From: Candidatus Eiseniibacteriota bacterium
GTDB taxonomy: Bacteria; Eisenbacteria; RBG-16-71-46
Length of the DNA stretch: 16,669 nucleotides
Assembly: GCA_005893365.1 (NCBI GenBank)
Contig: VBPB01000086.1
Span: 1 to 16,669 of the forward strand
Reading direction: 5' to 3'
Shown: piece after piece, positions 6,952-14,356 of the stretch
Numbering within the stretch: the stretch's first letter is position 1
Layout: the number at the start of each line of letters is the position of its first letter
Notes under the pieces: model-generated
What the model saw: the letters and a program-made list of their open reading frames with translations, nothing else
Told to the model about the DNA's origin: nothing
Database searches by the model: none
Position numbers and translations under genes: made by a program

Positions 6952-7900
6952 TCGCCCGATCGCCATCTACCACGAGCACCCGGACTGGTTCCGGCCGCTG
7001 TTCGCCGAGCTGGAGCGGCGCGGCACGCCGTTCGTGCGGCTCGACGCGAACCGCCACCGCTACGACGCGGCGGCCCCCCGGCCGCCCTACGCGCTGGTGT
7101 TCAACCGCATGAGCCCGTCGGCGTGGACGCGCGGCCACGGCCACGGGATCTTCTACACGCTCCAGTACCTCGAACACCTGGAACGACTCGGCGTGCGGGT
7201 CGTGAACGGGGCCGAGGCGTTCCGCACCGAGATCTCCAAGGCCAGGCAGCTCTCGTTGCTCGAACGCCTCGGACTCCCGTACCCGCGCGCCCGCGTCATC
7301 CACGACACCCGCCACGCGCCGGCCGCGGCCCAGGGGCTGCGCTTCCCGGTGGTGGTGAAGCCCAACATCGGCGGCAGCGGCGCGGGGGTGCGGCGCTTCG
7401 ACGGTCCCGAGGCCCTGCGCGCCGCGGCCGAGGACGGCGGCTGGAGCCTCGGCCTCGACGGCACCGGGCTGGTGCAGGAGTTCGTGCCCGCCGAGGCCGG
7501 TCGCATCGTGCGGGTCGAGGTGCTGGGCGGCACCTACCTCTACGCCATCCGCGTCTACACGACCGGCGAGAGCTTCGATCTGTGCCCGGCCGACATCTGC
7601 CGCGGCCTGGACGGCGCCGAGCTCACGCGCAGCGGGCTAGACGACGCGCCCAAGAACGGGCTCAAGGTCGAGCGCTACGAGCCGCCGGCCGAGATCGTCG
7701 CCGAGGTGGAGCGCATCATGGACGAGGCCGGCATCGACGTGGGCGGCGTGGAGTACGTGGTGGACGCGCGCGACGGCCGCCATCGCTTCTACGACGTCAA
7801 CGCGCTCTCCAACTTCGTCGCCGACTCGCCGCGCGTGCTGGGCTTCGACGCCCACGCCCGGCTCGCCGACTGGCTGGAGCGGGAGGCGAGCCGGTCATGA
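6935..7900 (+). CDS. ATP-grasp ligase, RimK-like, of unknown substrate
   Basis: This 321-aa cytoplasmic ATP-grasp enzyme should join a carboxylate to an amine or thiol through an acyl-phosphate. The visible elements are the ATP-binding loop FPVVVKPNIGGSGAG (137-150, Lys142), the hinge LVQEF (179-183, Glu182), and the metal-binding end VGGVEYVVDARDGRHRFYDVNALSNF (Glu273, Asp287, Asn289). This layout resembles RimK and other alpha-glutamate-type ligases. The substrate cannot be read from the sequence. The start at 6935 is preferred because GGCAGG lies 7 nt upstream and the N-terminus IAIYHEHPDW follows at once; an in-frame ATG at 6875 lies inside the previous gene. It overlaps the FMN reductase by 17 nt and the monooxygenase by ATGA (7897-7900), so it is translationally coupled to both. 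Its role in organosulfur use is not explained by known pathways. Confidence 0.85.
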   Translation: MPVLPDRPIAIYHEHPDWFRPLFAELERRGTPFVRLDANRHRYDAAAPRPPYALVFNRMSPSAWTRGHGHGIFYTLQYLEHLERLGVRVVNGAEAFRTEISKARQLSLLERLGLPYPRARVIHDTRHAPAAAQGLRFPVVVKPNIGGSGAGVRRFDGPEALRAAAEDGGWSLGLDGTGLVQEFVPAEAGRIVRVEVLGGTYLYAIRVYTTGESFDLCPADICRGLDGAELTRSGLDDAPKNGLKVERYEPPAEIVAEVERIMDEAGIDVGGVEYVVDARDGRHRFYDVNALSNFVADSPRVLGFDAHARLADWLEREASRS

Positions 7901-9018
7901 GATTCGGCTACTGGCTCCCGGTCTTCGGCGGCTGGCTGCGCAACGTGCCCGACGAGGGCATGGAGGCGAGCTGGGGTTACGTGCGCCGGCTCGCGCAGCG
8001 CAGCGAGGCCACCGGCTTCGACCTCACGCTCGTCGCCGAATTGAATCTCAACGACATCAAGGGCGTGGACGCGCCGTCGCTCGACGCCTGGTCCACCGCC
8101 GCGGCGCTCGCGGCGGTCACCGAGCGGCTCGAGATCATGATCGCCGTGCGTCCCACCTTCCACCCGCCGGCGCTGCTCGCCAAGCAGACCGCGAACCTCG
8201 ATCACCTGAGCGGCGGGCGCATCTCGCTCAACGTGGTCTCGTCGTGGTGGGAGGACGAGGCGCGGCAGTACGGCGTCGCCTTCGACGCCCACGACGCCCG
8301 CTACGCCCGCACCGCCGAGTGGCTGGCGGTGGTGACCGGCATGTGGAGCGAGGCGCGCTTCTCCTACGCGGGCCGCTACTACCGGGTCGAGGACGCGGTG
8401 CTCGAGCCCAAGCCCCGGGCCTGGCCGCGCCCGGTGCTCTACGCGGGCGGCGAGTCCGAAGCGGCCAAGGACCTGATCGCCCGCTCCTGCGACGCCTACC
8501 TCATGCACGGCGACCCGCCCGAGCGCATCGCCGCCAAGGTCGCCGACCTGTCCGCCCGCCGCGCGGGCTGGGGGCTCGCGCCGCTGCGCTTCGGGCTCGC
8601 CGGCTTCGTGGTGTGCCGCGACACCGAGGCCGAGGCGCAGCGCGAGGTGGACCGCATCACCACGCTGCGGCCGGGAGCGCCCGGCTTCGAGAACTTCGCC
8701 CAGTGGCAGAACGGCACGCAGCTGGAGCAGCGGTTGCGACTCGAGGACTACTCGGTCTCCAACCGCGGGCTGCGCGCGGGGCTGGTCGGGACCCCGGAAC
8801 AGATCGCCGCGCGCATCCGTGCGTTCGAGCGCGCCGGGGCCGAGCTGCTGCTGCTCCAGTTCAGCCCGCAGGCCGAGGAGATGGAGCGCTTCGCCGAGCA
8901 GGTGATGCCGCTGGTCCGGCCGGCCGCGGCGGCACGCGCGCCGGATCCGGCGCCCGCGGCCGAGCCGCCGGCGGCGGCGGACCAAGCCCGAGCGGTGGCG
9001 CTCAGCGGGCCGCGATGA
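7897..9018 (+). CDS. LLM-class FMNH2-dependent monooxygenase, SfnG/SsuD-like
   Basis: This 373-aa luciferase-like monooxygenase uses FMNH2 and O2, probably to cleave a C-S bond in a sulfone or alkanesulfonate and release sulfinate or sulfite. Family landmarks are FGYWLPVFGG at the N-terminus, the LAQRSEATGFD helix, HPPALLAKQTANLDHLSGGRISLNVVSSWW (about 88-117), YYRVEDAVLEPKPR, the flavin-site strand PVLYAGGES, and LVGTPEQIAARI near the C-terminus. The overall pattern reads closer to dimethyl-sulfone monooxygenase SfnG than to SsuD. The last 35 or so residues are an Ala/Pro-rich tail of no evident function. It starts with ATGA overlapping the ATP-grasp stop. Its FMNH2 would come from the SsuE-like reductase of the same operon. 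The stop overlaps the convergent RidA gene by 17 nt. Substrate remains inferred. Confidence 0.85.
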   Translation: MRFGYWLPVFGGWLRNVPDEGMEASWGYVRRLAQRSEATGFDLTLVAELNLNDIKGVDAPSLDAWSTAAALAAVTERLEIMIAVRPTFHPPALLAKQTANLDHLSGGRISLNVVSSWWEDEARQYGVAFDAHDARYARTAEWLAVVTGMWSEARFSYAGRYYRVEDAVLEPKPRAWPRPVLYAGGESEAAKDLIARSCDAYLMHGDPPERIAAKVADLSARRAGWGLAPLRFGLAGFVVCRDTEAEAQREVDRITTLRPGAPGFENFAQWQNGTQLEQRLRLEDYSVSNRGLRAGLVGTPEQIAARIRAFERAGAELLLLQFSPQAEEMERFAEQVMPLVRPAAAARAPDPAPAAEPPAAADQARAVALSGPR

Positions 9019-9349
9019 CCGCGATCTCGACCAGGTAGTCGGGCGAGGCGAGCCGGGCCTGGACGGTGGCCCGCGCCGGCGGGTTCGCGGGGTCCACCCA
9101 GGCGTCCCACGCCGCGTTCATCTCGCCGAACCTGGCCATGTCGGCGAGCCAGACGTTGGCGGAGAGCAGCCGGGACTTGTCGGTGCCCGCCTCGGCCAGC
9201 CGCGCGTCGATGCGGCTCAGGATGGCCTCGGTCTGGCCGCGCACGCTCCCCGCCGGGTCCTTGGAGACGTGTCCGGCGAGGTAGACGGTGTCGCCGTGCA
9301 CGACGGCGCTACTCATTCGCGGCCCGACGCCGAGGCGCAGGATGGTCAT
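9002..9349 (-). CDS. RidA/YjgF-family protein
   Basis: This 115-aa Rid-superfamily protein has the normal single-domain length. RidA proteins hydrolyse reactive enamine/imine intermediates of amino-acid metabolism and usually form trimers. Diagnostic segments are VVHGDTVYLAGHVSKD (15-30), the helix RGQTEAILSRIDARLAEAGTDKSRLLSANVWLADM, and PARATVQARLASPDYLVEIAVIAA. The Arg of the RATVQA segment corresponds to the catalytic Arg. The N-terminus (TILRLGVGPRMSSAVVHGD) looks closest to the YoaB-like Rid branch, so imine deaminase activity is likely but unproven. The first ATG gives the family-typical N-terminus, although no ribosome-binding site is visible. It lies 49 nt downstream of a small membrane-protein gene on the same strand and converges with the monooxygenase gene, sharing 17 nt. 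Confidence 0.88.
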   Translation of the reverse strand: MTILRLGVGPRMSSAVVHGDTVYLAGHVSKDPAGSVRGQTEAILSRIDARLAEAGTDKSRLLSANVWLADMARFGEMNAAWDAWVDPANPPARATVQARLASPDYLVEIAVIAAR

Positions 9350-9398
9350 GCGCGGTGCGGGCGACGCCGGGTCGCCGGAGGTGGGGTCATCGGATCCT

Positions 9399-9641
9399 CT
9401 AGGTTCCGTTCTTCTGCGGTTGGTCGGTGCCGTCCGAGTCCTGCAGCGCTTCCTCGGTCGGCGTCCAGCCGTCGCCGGGCAGCAGCACGTCGGAGTCCCC
9501 GGTGATGCGGTCGATGCGGACCGGGTAGGTGTCGTTGTCGACCGTCATGTGGTCGTAGCGCCAGCGCGTCGGCCACACGAACGTCGCGAAGGCCGCGATC
9601 AGCGCGACGCCCAAGAGGATGCGGAAGATCCGGATGGCCAC
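9399..9641 (-). CDS. Small membrane-anchored protein of unknown function (80 aa)
   Basis: It starts with GTG, supported by a perfect AGGAGG 6 nt upstream. That site lies between the S9 peptidase stop codon, 10 nt away, and this start, so the two genes are co-transcribed. The N-terminus IRIFRILLGVALIAAFATFVW is one transmembrane helix or uncleaved signal anchor. About 55 polar residues follow (RYDHMTVDNDTYPVRIDRITGDSDVLLPGDGW), probably outside the membrane. The DNDTYPVRIDRITGDSDVLLPG stretch resembles short anchored proteins found singly in many genomes, but I cannot name a function. Confidence 0.75.
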   Translation of the reverse strand: MAIRIFRILLGVALIAAFATFVWPTRWRYDHMTVDNDTYPVRIDRITGDSDVLLPGDGWTPTEEALQDSDGTDQPQKNGT

Positions 9642-9651
9642 GAGTCGCCTC

Positions 9652-11622
9652 CTACTTCACCCAGCGGTCGAACCAGGCCAGCGTGCGCGTCCAACGATCC
9701 CAGTTGTGACGATACTCGCGGTAGCCGTGCGGCTCACGCGGGTAGTGCACGAACTGGCTCGGCACGCCGCGCGCCATGAGGGCCTGGTAGAGCTGCGCCC
9801 CCTGCGGGAACGGCACGCGGCGATCCTCGTCGCCCGCGAACACGAGGGTCGGGGTCTTCACCTTGGCGATGTAGGTGATCGGTGACGACCGCACCCAGTG
9901 CTCGGGCGTCTCCCACGGCGTGCCCTCGAACTCGAAGGCGCGGTAGCGGTGCGTGTCGCTCTGGCCGTAGAGCGCCCCGAGATCCACGGCGCCGGCGCTC
10001 ACCATCGCGGCGTCGAACCGGTCGGTCTGGGTGATCGCCCACGCCGAGAGGTATCCGCCATAGGAGTGCCCGTAGACGCCCAACCGCTGCGGATCCACGA
10101 GCCCGCGGCGCACGAGCGTGTCGATCCCGCTCATGACGTCGCGCCAGTCCTGCCCGCCCCAGTCGCTGCGCCGGCGCATCATGAACGCGGTCCCGGAGCC
10201 GGCGCTCGATCGGAAGTTGGGCATGAACACCTGGTAGCCATGCGCGGCGAAGAACTGGGCCAGCGCCCCGAAGCCGAGCGCGTAGCGCGTGCCATAGGGT
10301 CCGCCGTGCAGCAGCACGAGGGTCTTGAGGGGTGCGGCCGGGGATGCTCCCGGGGGGCGCAGCAGCACACCGCCCACCCTCACGCCGTCGGTGCTCGTCC
10401 AGGTGACGCCGCGGGTCGAGCCGAGCGCCAGCCGTGAGTCGGCGGCATTGAGCGAGCTGACCGCGTGACCGGCGAGGCGGACGTGGTCGGCCACGAACAC
10501 CTCGGGGGGCGCGGTCGGCGATGACTGACTCCACGCGACCCGACCGTTGGCCGCCGCGATGGGTGCGGCCGCATCGGCGGCGCGATCCGTGGAGAGGGTG
10601 ACCGGCCCGCCCGAGCGGGCCACCGCGGCGACCATCGTCGTCACCCCCCGCGCCGAGTGGAAGAAGAGCGAGTCCGAAGTCGGATTCCACATCGGCGTGC
10701 CCGCGTCCTCATCGAACACGGCGGTGAGATCGACCGGCCGGCCGCCGGCCGCCGGCACGACCCAAAGATCGGTCTTGTTGATCCACTCGGTCCGGCTCGC
10801 TCCGGTCGCGAGCGCGATCCAGCGCCCGTCCGGCGACCAGACGAAGCTCCCGTCGCCAATCACGCCCAGCGTGCGGATCGGTCCGCCCGCCAGGGGAACG
10901 ACGCCGATGTCGGTGGTGTTCGCGTCGTCGACCTTGCCGGTCGGGCTGACGAGGAACGCGATCGAGCGCGAGTCCGGCGACCATCGGACGTTCGAGATCC
11001 ACCGCTCGCCGCTCGTCAGCCGGCGCTGGCGACCGGTCGCGACTTCGACCACCCAGAGATGCGGGTACTGCAGCCGCTCGTCCTCGACCGTCTGATCCCA
11101 CTTCCGCTTGCGCCACTCACGCACGCTCTGGGGCAGGGTGTCGGGCTCGACGTAGGCGAGCCAGCGGCCGTCGGGGGACCAGGCGACCTCGCTGACCGCC
11201 TCATCGAAGTGGCCGAATGCCCATGGCTCGCCGCCCTGCATCGACATCAGGTAGATCGCGGATTTGGCGTCCTCACCGGTGGCGCGGGTGGAGATGAAGG
11301 CGATGGTGTCGCCGCCCGGCGAGAAGGTGGGGCTGAAGTCGTTCTTGGGGTGGCGCGTGAGCCGCCGCGTGCGCGCCGTCGTACGGTCGTAGAGCCACAG
11401 GTCCTGGTTGTTGGTGTCCTCCGCGGTGTCCACCGCCTGGACCACGAACGCGAGCCGGCCGCCATCCGCGGACCAGGTGAGTCCGGAGATGGTGTTGAGG
11501 GTCAGCGCGTCCTCGAGCGTGAACGCGTCGGGGGACGGGGCGGGCTTCGAAGCGGGAGTGGCCGAGGCGAGGCCTCGCGCGGTGAGGAGCAGCAGCAACG
11601 CGGATGTGAGGATGCGGCGCAT
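9652..11622 (-). CDS. S9-family serine peptidase (dipeptidyl/acylaminoacyl-peptidase type)
   Basis: This 656-aa exported serine peptidase cleaves short peptides. After a signal peptide (RILTSALLLLLTARGLASA) comes a TolB/DPP-IV-type beta-propeller with repeated WSPDGRWLA-type strands (about 40-380). An alpha/beta-hydrolase domain then starts near 405. The oxyanion segment LLHGGPYG is at 437-444, nucleophile Ser520 in GHSYGG, Asp600 in AGDEDRRVP, and His632 in EPHGY, so the triad is complete. The length equals related S9 peptidases. The reading frame stays open upstream to 12156, through a separate exported protein. I start this gene at 11622 because a signal peptide begins there and a TTGTGT-18-TACTCT promoter lies 48-77 nt upstream. 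A reader relying only on frames would call a fusion of 834 aa. Confidence 0.92.
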   Translation of the reverse strand: MRRILTSALLLLLTARGLASATPASKPAPSPDAFTLEDALTLNTISGLTWSADGGRLAFVVQAVDTAEDTNNQDLWLYDRTTARTRRLTRHPKNDFSPTFSPGGDTIAFISTRATGEDAKSAIYLMSMQGGEPWAFGHFDEAVSEVAWSPDGRWLAYVEPDTLPQSVREWRKRKWDQTVEDERLQYPHLWVVEVATGRQRRLTSGERWISNVRWSPDSRSIAFLVSPTGKVDDANTTDIGVVPLAGGPIRTLGVIGDGSFVWSPDGRWIALATGASRTEWINKTDLWVVPAAGGRPVDLTAVFDEDAGTPMWNPTSDSLFFHSARGVTTMVAAVARSGGPVTLSTDRAADAAAPIAAANGRVAWSQSSPTAPPEVFVADHVRLAGHAVSSLNAADSRLALGSTRGVTWTSTDGVRVGGVLLRPPGASPAAPLKTLVLLHGGPYGTRYALGFGALAQFFAAHGYQVFMPNFRSSAGSGTAFMMRRRSDWGGQDWRDVMSGIDTLVRRGLVDPQRLGVYGHSYGGYLSAWAITQTDRFDAAMVSAGAVDLGALYGQSDTHRYRAFEFEGTPWETPEHWVRSSPITYIAKVKTPTLVFAGDEDRRVPFPQGAQLYQALMARGVPSQFVHYPREPHGYREYRHNWDRWTRTLAWFDRWVK

Positions 11623-12156
11623 CGGGGGTCCCGGGTGAGGTGAGGTTCCAGCGCGAGACGCGGGGGCGGAGAGTAGCGGAGGAACGCAGCCTGACACAAT
11701 CGTCGCGCGCGACGCCTCGTGGGTGCGTGTCTCGCGGCGGGCGCCGCCGTGGCCCGGGCGCGAAGGCTCGCCCGGGCCGGCGGGTGTCGACGGCTCCGCG
11801 CCCTTGGACTTCACCACCACGCGGTGCGCCACCGACTGGCCACCCTCCTCACGGTAGTAGACCGTGACGCGGGCATCCTGCTCGAGGTCGCCGGTGGTCT
11901 TGAGCTCGGCGTCCTTGGTGAACACACGGCTCTCGGGCTTCTTGCCGCGCTTCTCGACCGTGAGCGTGGTCTTGTCGAGCGCGGTCACGGTCCCGGTGAA
12001 CTGCTTGAGGCCTCTCGCCTTCGCCGCACTCTTGGTGGCCGACGCGCGTGCGGCCGCCTGTGCCACCCCCGGCTGCACCGGAGCGAGCGGCAGCACGGCG
12101 AGCAACGCCACGGCGAACGCGAGCGCCAGCGAGATCTGCTTCCATCCCTGCCTCAT
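11623..12156 (-). CDS. Exported DUF5666-like small-domain protein lacking a stop codon
   Basis: The ATG at 12156 has GGGGAGG about 8 nt upstream and starts a signal peptide (WKQISLALAFAVALLAVLPLAPVQPGVAQA); GTG at 12165 is an alternative. A compact beta-rich domain follows at residues 52-117: FTGTVTALDKTTLTVEKRGKK, then KDAELKTTGDLEQDARVTVYYREEGGQSVAHRVVVK. This is the pattern of DUF5666/OB-like exported domains, whose function is unknown. After residue 120 the sequence becomes Pro/Gly/Arg-rich, does not look folded, and runs in frame into the S9 peptidase signal peptide at 11622. No stop codon occurs in this frame until 9654. The end given here is therefore only the limit before the peptidase. 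It may be a gene that lost its stop, or the front part of a real fusion. Confidence 0.55.
11670..11699 (-). promoter_or_regulatory. Candidate promoter of the S9 peptidase gene
   Basis: On the minus strand TTGTGT (11699-11694) is followed by an 18-nt spacer and TACTCT (11675-11670). The spacing and the TAnnnT -10 form are the same as in the two promoters of the divergent region near 12200 and 12550. Transcription would start near 11663, about 40 nt before the peptidase ATG. Confidence 0.4.
11751..11778 (-). terminator. 10-bp perfect hairpin between the DUF5666-like domain and the S9 peptidase
   Basis: GGCCCGGGCG (11751-11760) and CGCCCGGGCC (11769-11778) form a perfect 10-bp stem with an 8-nt loop. 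It falls after the folded domain of the upstream protein and before the peptidase promoter, where a terminator would be expected, but no T-run follows. It is translated in the open frame as Gly/Pro/Arg-rich linker. Confidence 0.35.
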
Positions 12157-12199
12157 CTTCCTCACCTCCCCTCGTCGTCACGGGAGCAGGGCGAGGCGG

Positions 12200-12229
12200 A
12201 TGCTAGGTCGCCGGGGCTCGGGGCGTCAA
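12200..12229 (-). promoter_or_regulatory. Promoter of the DUF5666-like protein gene
   Basis: On the minus strand TTGACG (12229-12224), an 18-nt spacer and TAGCAT (12205-12200) form a good sigma-70-type promoter, with transcription starting near 12193, 37 nt before the ATG at 12156. Confidence 0.55.
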
Positions 12230-12311
12230 TGCATTTCGACCTGTATCCATGCGGGTGGGAACGATGTTGGCACTCGTGCTCACGGCGTGGACAGTCGCGG
12301 TTGGGCCGAGG

Positions 12312-12521
12312 GCGGGCAGGCGGCGCCGGGGCCGGTGGGTCTCCGGCGGCACGTTCGCCTCCGCATCCTGCTCCGGCTCACTGCCCCGAGGCTCGCTCCG
12401 CCATCCCTGGCTCCCGCGAGCCTCGGACGCACCGCCGGAGACCCACCGGCCCCGGCACCGCCTGCCCGCGCGGACGCACTACCGAGGTGCCGGCCCCGGG
12501 ACCGCCTGCCCGCGCGGACGC
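12312..12521. repeat. Nested inverted and direct repeat element
   Basis: A 38-bp inverted repeat (12312-12349 against 12432-12469) has one mismatch, at 12324/12457. Between its arms lies a second inverted repeat of 11 bp (12386-12396 with 12416-12426), with GCCA/TGGC (12400-12403, 12408-12411) inside it. Part of the right arm and its flank (12446-12477) is repeated directly at 12490-12521 with one mismatch, a 44-nt period. The block lies between the two divergent promoters, ends just before the acetyl-CoA synthetase -35 box, and encodes no credible protein. It could be a MITE-like or REP-like element; no target-site duplication is evident. Confidence 0.8.
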
Positions 12522-12534
12522 GTGCATTGCTTCG

Positions 12535-12564
12535 TTGACGCCGCGGCGCTCCAGCCGATAGCCT
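12535..12564 (+). promoter_or_regulatory. Promoter of the acetyl-CoA synthetase gene
   Basis: TTGACG (12535-12540), an 18-nt spacer and TAGCCT (12559-12564) match the divergent promoter at 12200-12229 in -35 sequence, spacing and TAGCnT form. Transcription would start near 12571, about 40 nt before the ATG. Confidence 0.55.
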
Positions 12565-12610
12565 TCGCCGCGCATTCCCGCCGCTTCCATTCCCCGCGCT
12601 GGAGACCGCC

Positions 12611-14329
12611 ATGGCGAAGGAAGTCCTGCCGCCCGAATCCGACCAGACCGGCAACCTCGACGACTACGACAAGACCTATGCCTCGTTCGACTGGAAGCAG
12701 GTCGAGCCCGAGTTCGACTGGTTCCGGACCGGACGCGTCAACATGGCGCACGAGGCCATCGACCGGCACTGCCGGGGCCCGCGCAAGAACAAGCTGGCGC
12801 TGCTCTACACCGATGGCGAGCGGGTGGAGAAGCACACCTTCGAGGACCTGATGCGGCTCTCCAACCGCTTCGCCAACGCGCTCACGCGGCTCGGCGTGAC
12901 GCGCGGCGACCGCGTGTTCGTGTTCCTGCCCCGCACGCCCGAGTGCTACATCGGCATCCTCGGCATCCTCAAGGTGGGCGCGATCCCGAGCCCGCTGTTC
13001 GAGGCGTTCATGAGCGACGCGGTGCGCGACCGCATGCAGGACGCGGCGGCGGTGGCGCTGCTCACCACGCGCCCATTGCTGGAGCGCGTGCCCGAGGGCG
13101 ACCTGCCGAGCCTCAAGCACGTGATCCTGGTGGGCGGCGGCGGGCGCGCCGAAGGCCGGCACCGCGCCTGGGACGAGGAGATGGAGAAGTCGAGCGAGCA
13201 ATTCGAGCCGGCGTGGCTCGGGCGCGAGGATGCGCTCATCCTCCACTACACCTCGGGCTCGACGGGGAAGCCCAAGGGGGCGCTCCACGTCCAGAACGCG
13301 ATGATCGGTCACTACCAGACCGGCAAGTGGATCCTCGACTTGAAGCCCACCGACACCTACTGGTGCACCGCCGATCCGGGATGGGTGACCGGCACCTCGT
13401 ACGGCATCTTCGCGCCCTGGCTCAACGGCGTCACCAACGTCATCCGCGGCGGCCGCTTCGACGCCGACGCGTGGTATAAGACCATCGAGCGCCACCGCAT
13501 CACCGTGTGGTACTCGGCGCCGACCGCGTTTCGCATGCTGATGGCGGCGGGGGAGAAGGTGGCCGAGAAGTACGACCTCTCGTCGCTGCGCCACGTGCTG
13601 TCGGTGGGCGAGCCGCTCAACCCCGAGGTGGTGCGCTGGGGCTGGCGCGTGTACGGGCGGCGCATCCACGACAACTGGTGGATGACCGAGACCGGGCACC
13701 AGCTGATCTCGAACTACCCGAGCATGGACATCCGTCCCGGCTCGATGGGCCGCCCCATCCCGGGCGTCGAGGCGGCGATCCTCGACGAGAAGGGCAACCA
13801 GCTCCCGCCCAACACGCTCGGGCTGCTGTGCATCAAGGCCGGCTGGCCCGGGATGATGCGCCAGATCTGGAACAACCCCGCGCGCTACCAGGAGTACTTC
13901 AAGTTCCCCGGCTACTACTTCACCGGCGACACCGCGCACGTCGACGAGGACGGCTACTTCTGGTTCCAGGGCCGCGCCGACGACGTCATCAACACCGCCG
14001 GCGAGCGGGTCGGTCCGTTCGAGGTGGAATCGGCGCTGGTCTCGCACCCGGCGGTGGCCGAGGCCGGCGTCATCGGCAAGCCCGACGAGCTGCGCGGCCA
14101 GATCATCAAGGCGTTCATCTCGCTGCGCTCCGGCTTCGAGCCGAGCGAAGAGTTGAAGAAAGAGATCGCCACGCACGTGAAGAAGAATCTGGCCGGACAC
14201 GCGGCGCCGCGCGAGATCGAGTTCCGCGACAAGCTGCCCAAGACCCGGAGCGGGAAGATCATGCGTCGCGTGCTCAAGGCGTGGGACCAGGGCCTGCCGG
14301 TCGGGGACATCTCGACGCTGGAGGATTGA
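12611..14329 (+). CDS. acsA: Acetyl-CoA synthetase (AMP-forming), AcsA type
   Basis: This 572-aa cytoplasmic enzyme activates acetate, or another short acyl acid, to acyl-AMP and then acyl-CoA. ANL-superfamily motifs are complete: P-loop YTSGSTGKPKG (213-223), ADPGWVTG (254-261), the adenine-binding WWMTETG (356-362), YFTGDTAHVDEDGY (436-449), the hinge GRADDVINTAGERVGPFEVES (454-474), and the catalytic Lys549 in PKTRSGKIMRR. The length matches the short AcsA form of Bacillus better than the roughly 650-aa Acs form. Substrate width (acetate or propionate) cannot be fixed. Lys549 is the residue acetylated in regulated homologues; no acetyltransferase gene is visible here. GGAG lies 6 nt before the ATG, and a TTGACG-18-TAGCCT promoter lies about 50 nt upstream, after a repeat element. 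A HicB-like gene begins 27 nt after its stop. Confidence 0.93.
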   Translation: MAKEVLPPESDQTGNLDDYDKTYASFDWKQVEPEFDWFRTGRVNMAHEAIDRHCRGPRKNKLALLYTDGERVEKHTFEDLMRLSNRFANALTRLGVTRGDRVFVFLPRTPECYIGILGILKVGAIPSPLFEAFMSDAVRDRMQDAAAVALLTTRPLLERVPEGDLPSLKHVILVGGGGRAEGRHRAWDEEMEKSSEQFEPAWLGREDALILHYTSGSTGKPKGALHVQNAMIGHYQTGKWILDLKPTDTYWCTADPGWVTGTSYGIFAPWLNGVTNVIRGGRFDADAWYKTIERHRITVWYSAPTAFRMLMAAGEKVAEKYDLSSLRHVLSVGEPLNPEVVRWGWRVYGRRIHDNWWMTETGHQLISNYPSMDIRPGSMGRPIPGVEAAILDEKGNQLPPNTLGLLCIKAGWPGMMRQIWNNPARYQEYFKFPGYYFTGDTAHVDEDGYFWFQGRADDVINTAGERVGPFEVESALVSHPAVAEAGVIGKPDELRGQIIKAFISLRSGFEPSEELKKEIATHVKKNLAGHAAPREIEFRDKLPKTRSGKIMRRVLKAWDQGLPVGDISTLED

Positions 14330-14356
14330 GGGGCGGAAGCAGAGGGGGACAGGAGC

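Noticed and set aside
3871..6966. Minus-strand open frame of 1031 codons, and a similar one at 12479-15076
   Set aside because: Both lie antisense to genes with clear family motifs (BNR protein, SsuE, AcsA) and consist of Arg/Gly/His/Val-rich sequence without any domain.
9002..9018. 17-nt convergent overlap of the monooxygenase and RidA genes as an antisense regulatory device
   Set aside because: Short tail-to-tail overlaps are common in compact genomes and nothing else indicates regulation.
11623..12165. Treating the DUF5666-like domain and the S9 peptidase as one ordinary fusion protein
   Set aside because: An internal signal peptide, a promoter-like sequence and a hairpin in the linker argue for two genes, although the open frame cannot exclude a fusion.
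12249..12851. Plus-strand frame starting with a signal-peptide-like RVGTMLALVLTAWTVAVG
   Set aside because: It has no ribosome-binding site, runs straight through the inverted repeat and ends inside acsA. At most it is the stub of a gene destroyed by the repeat.
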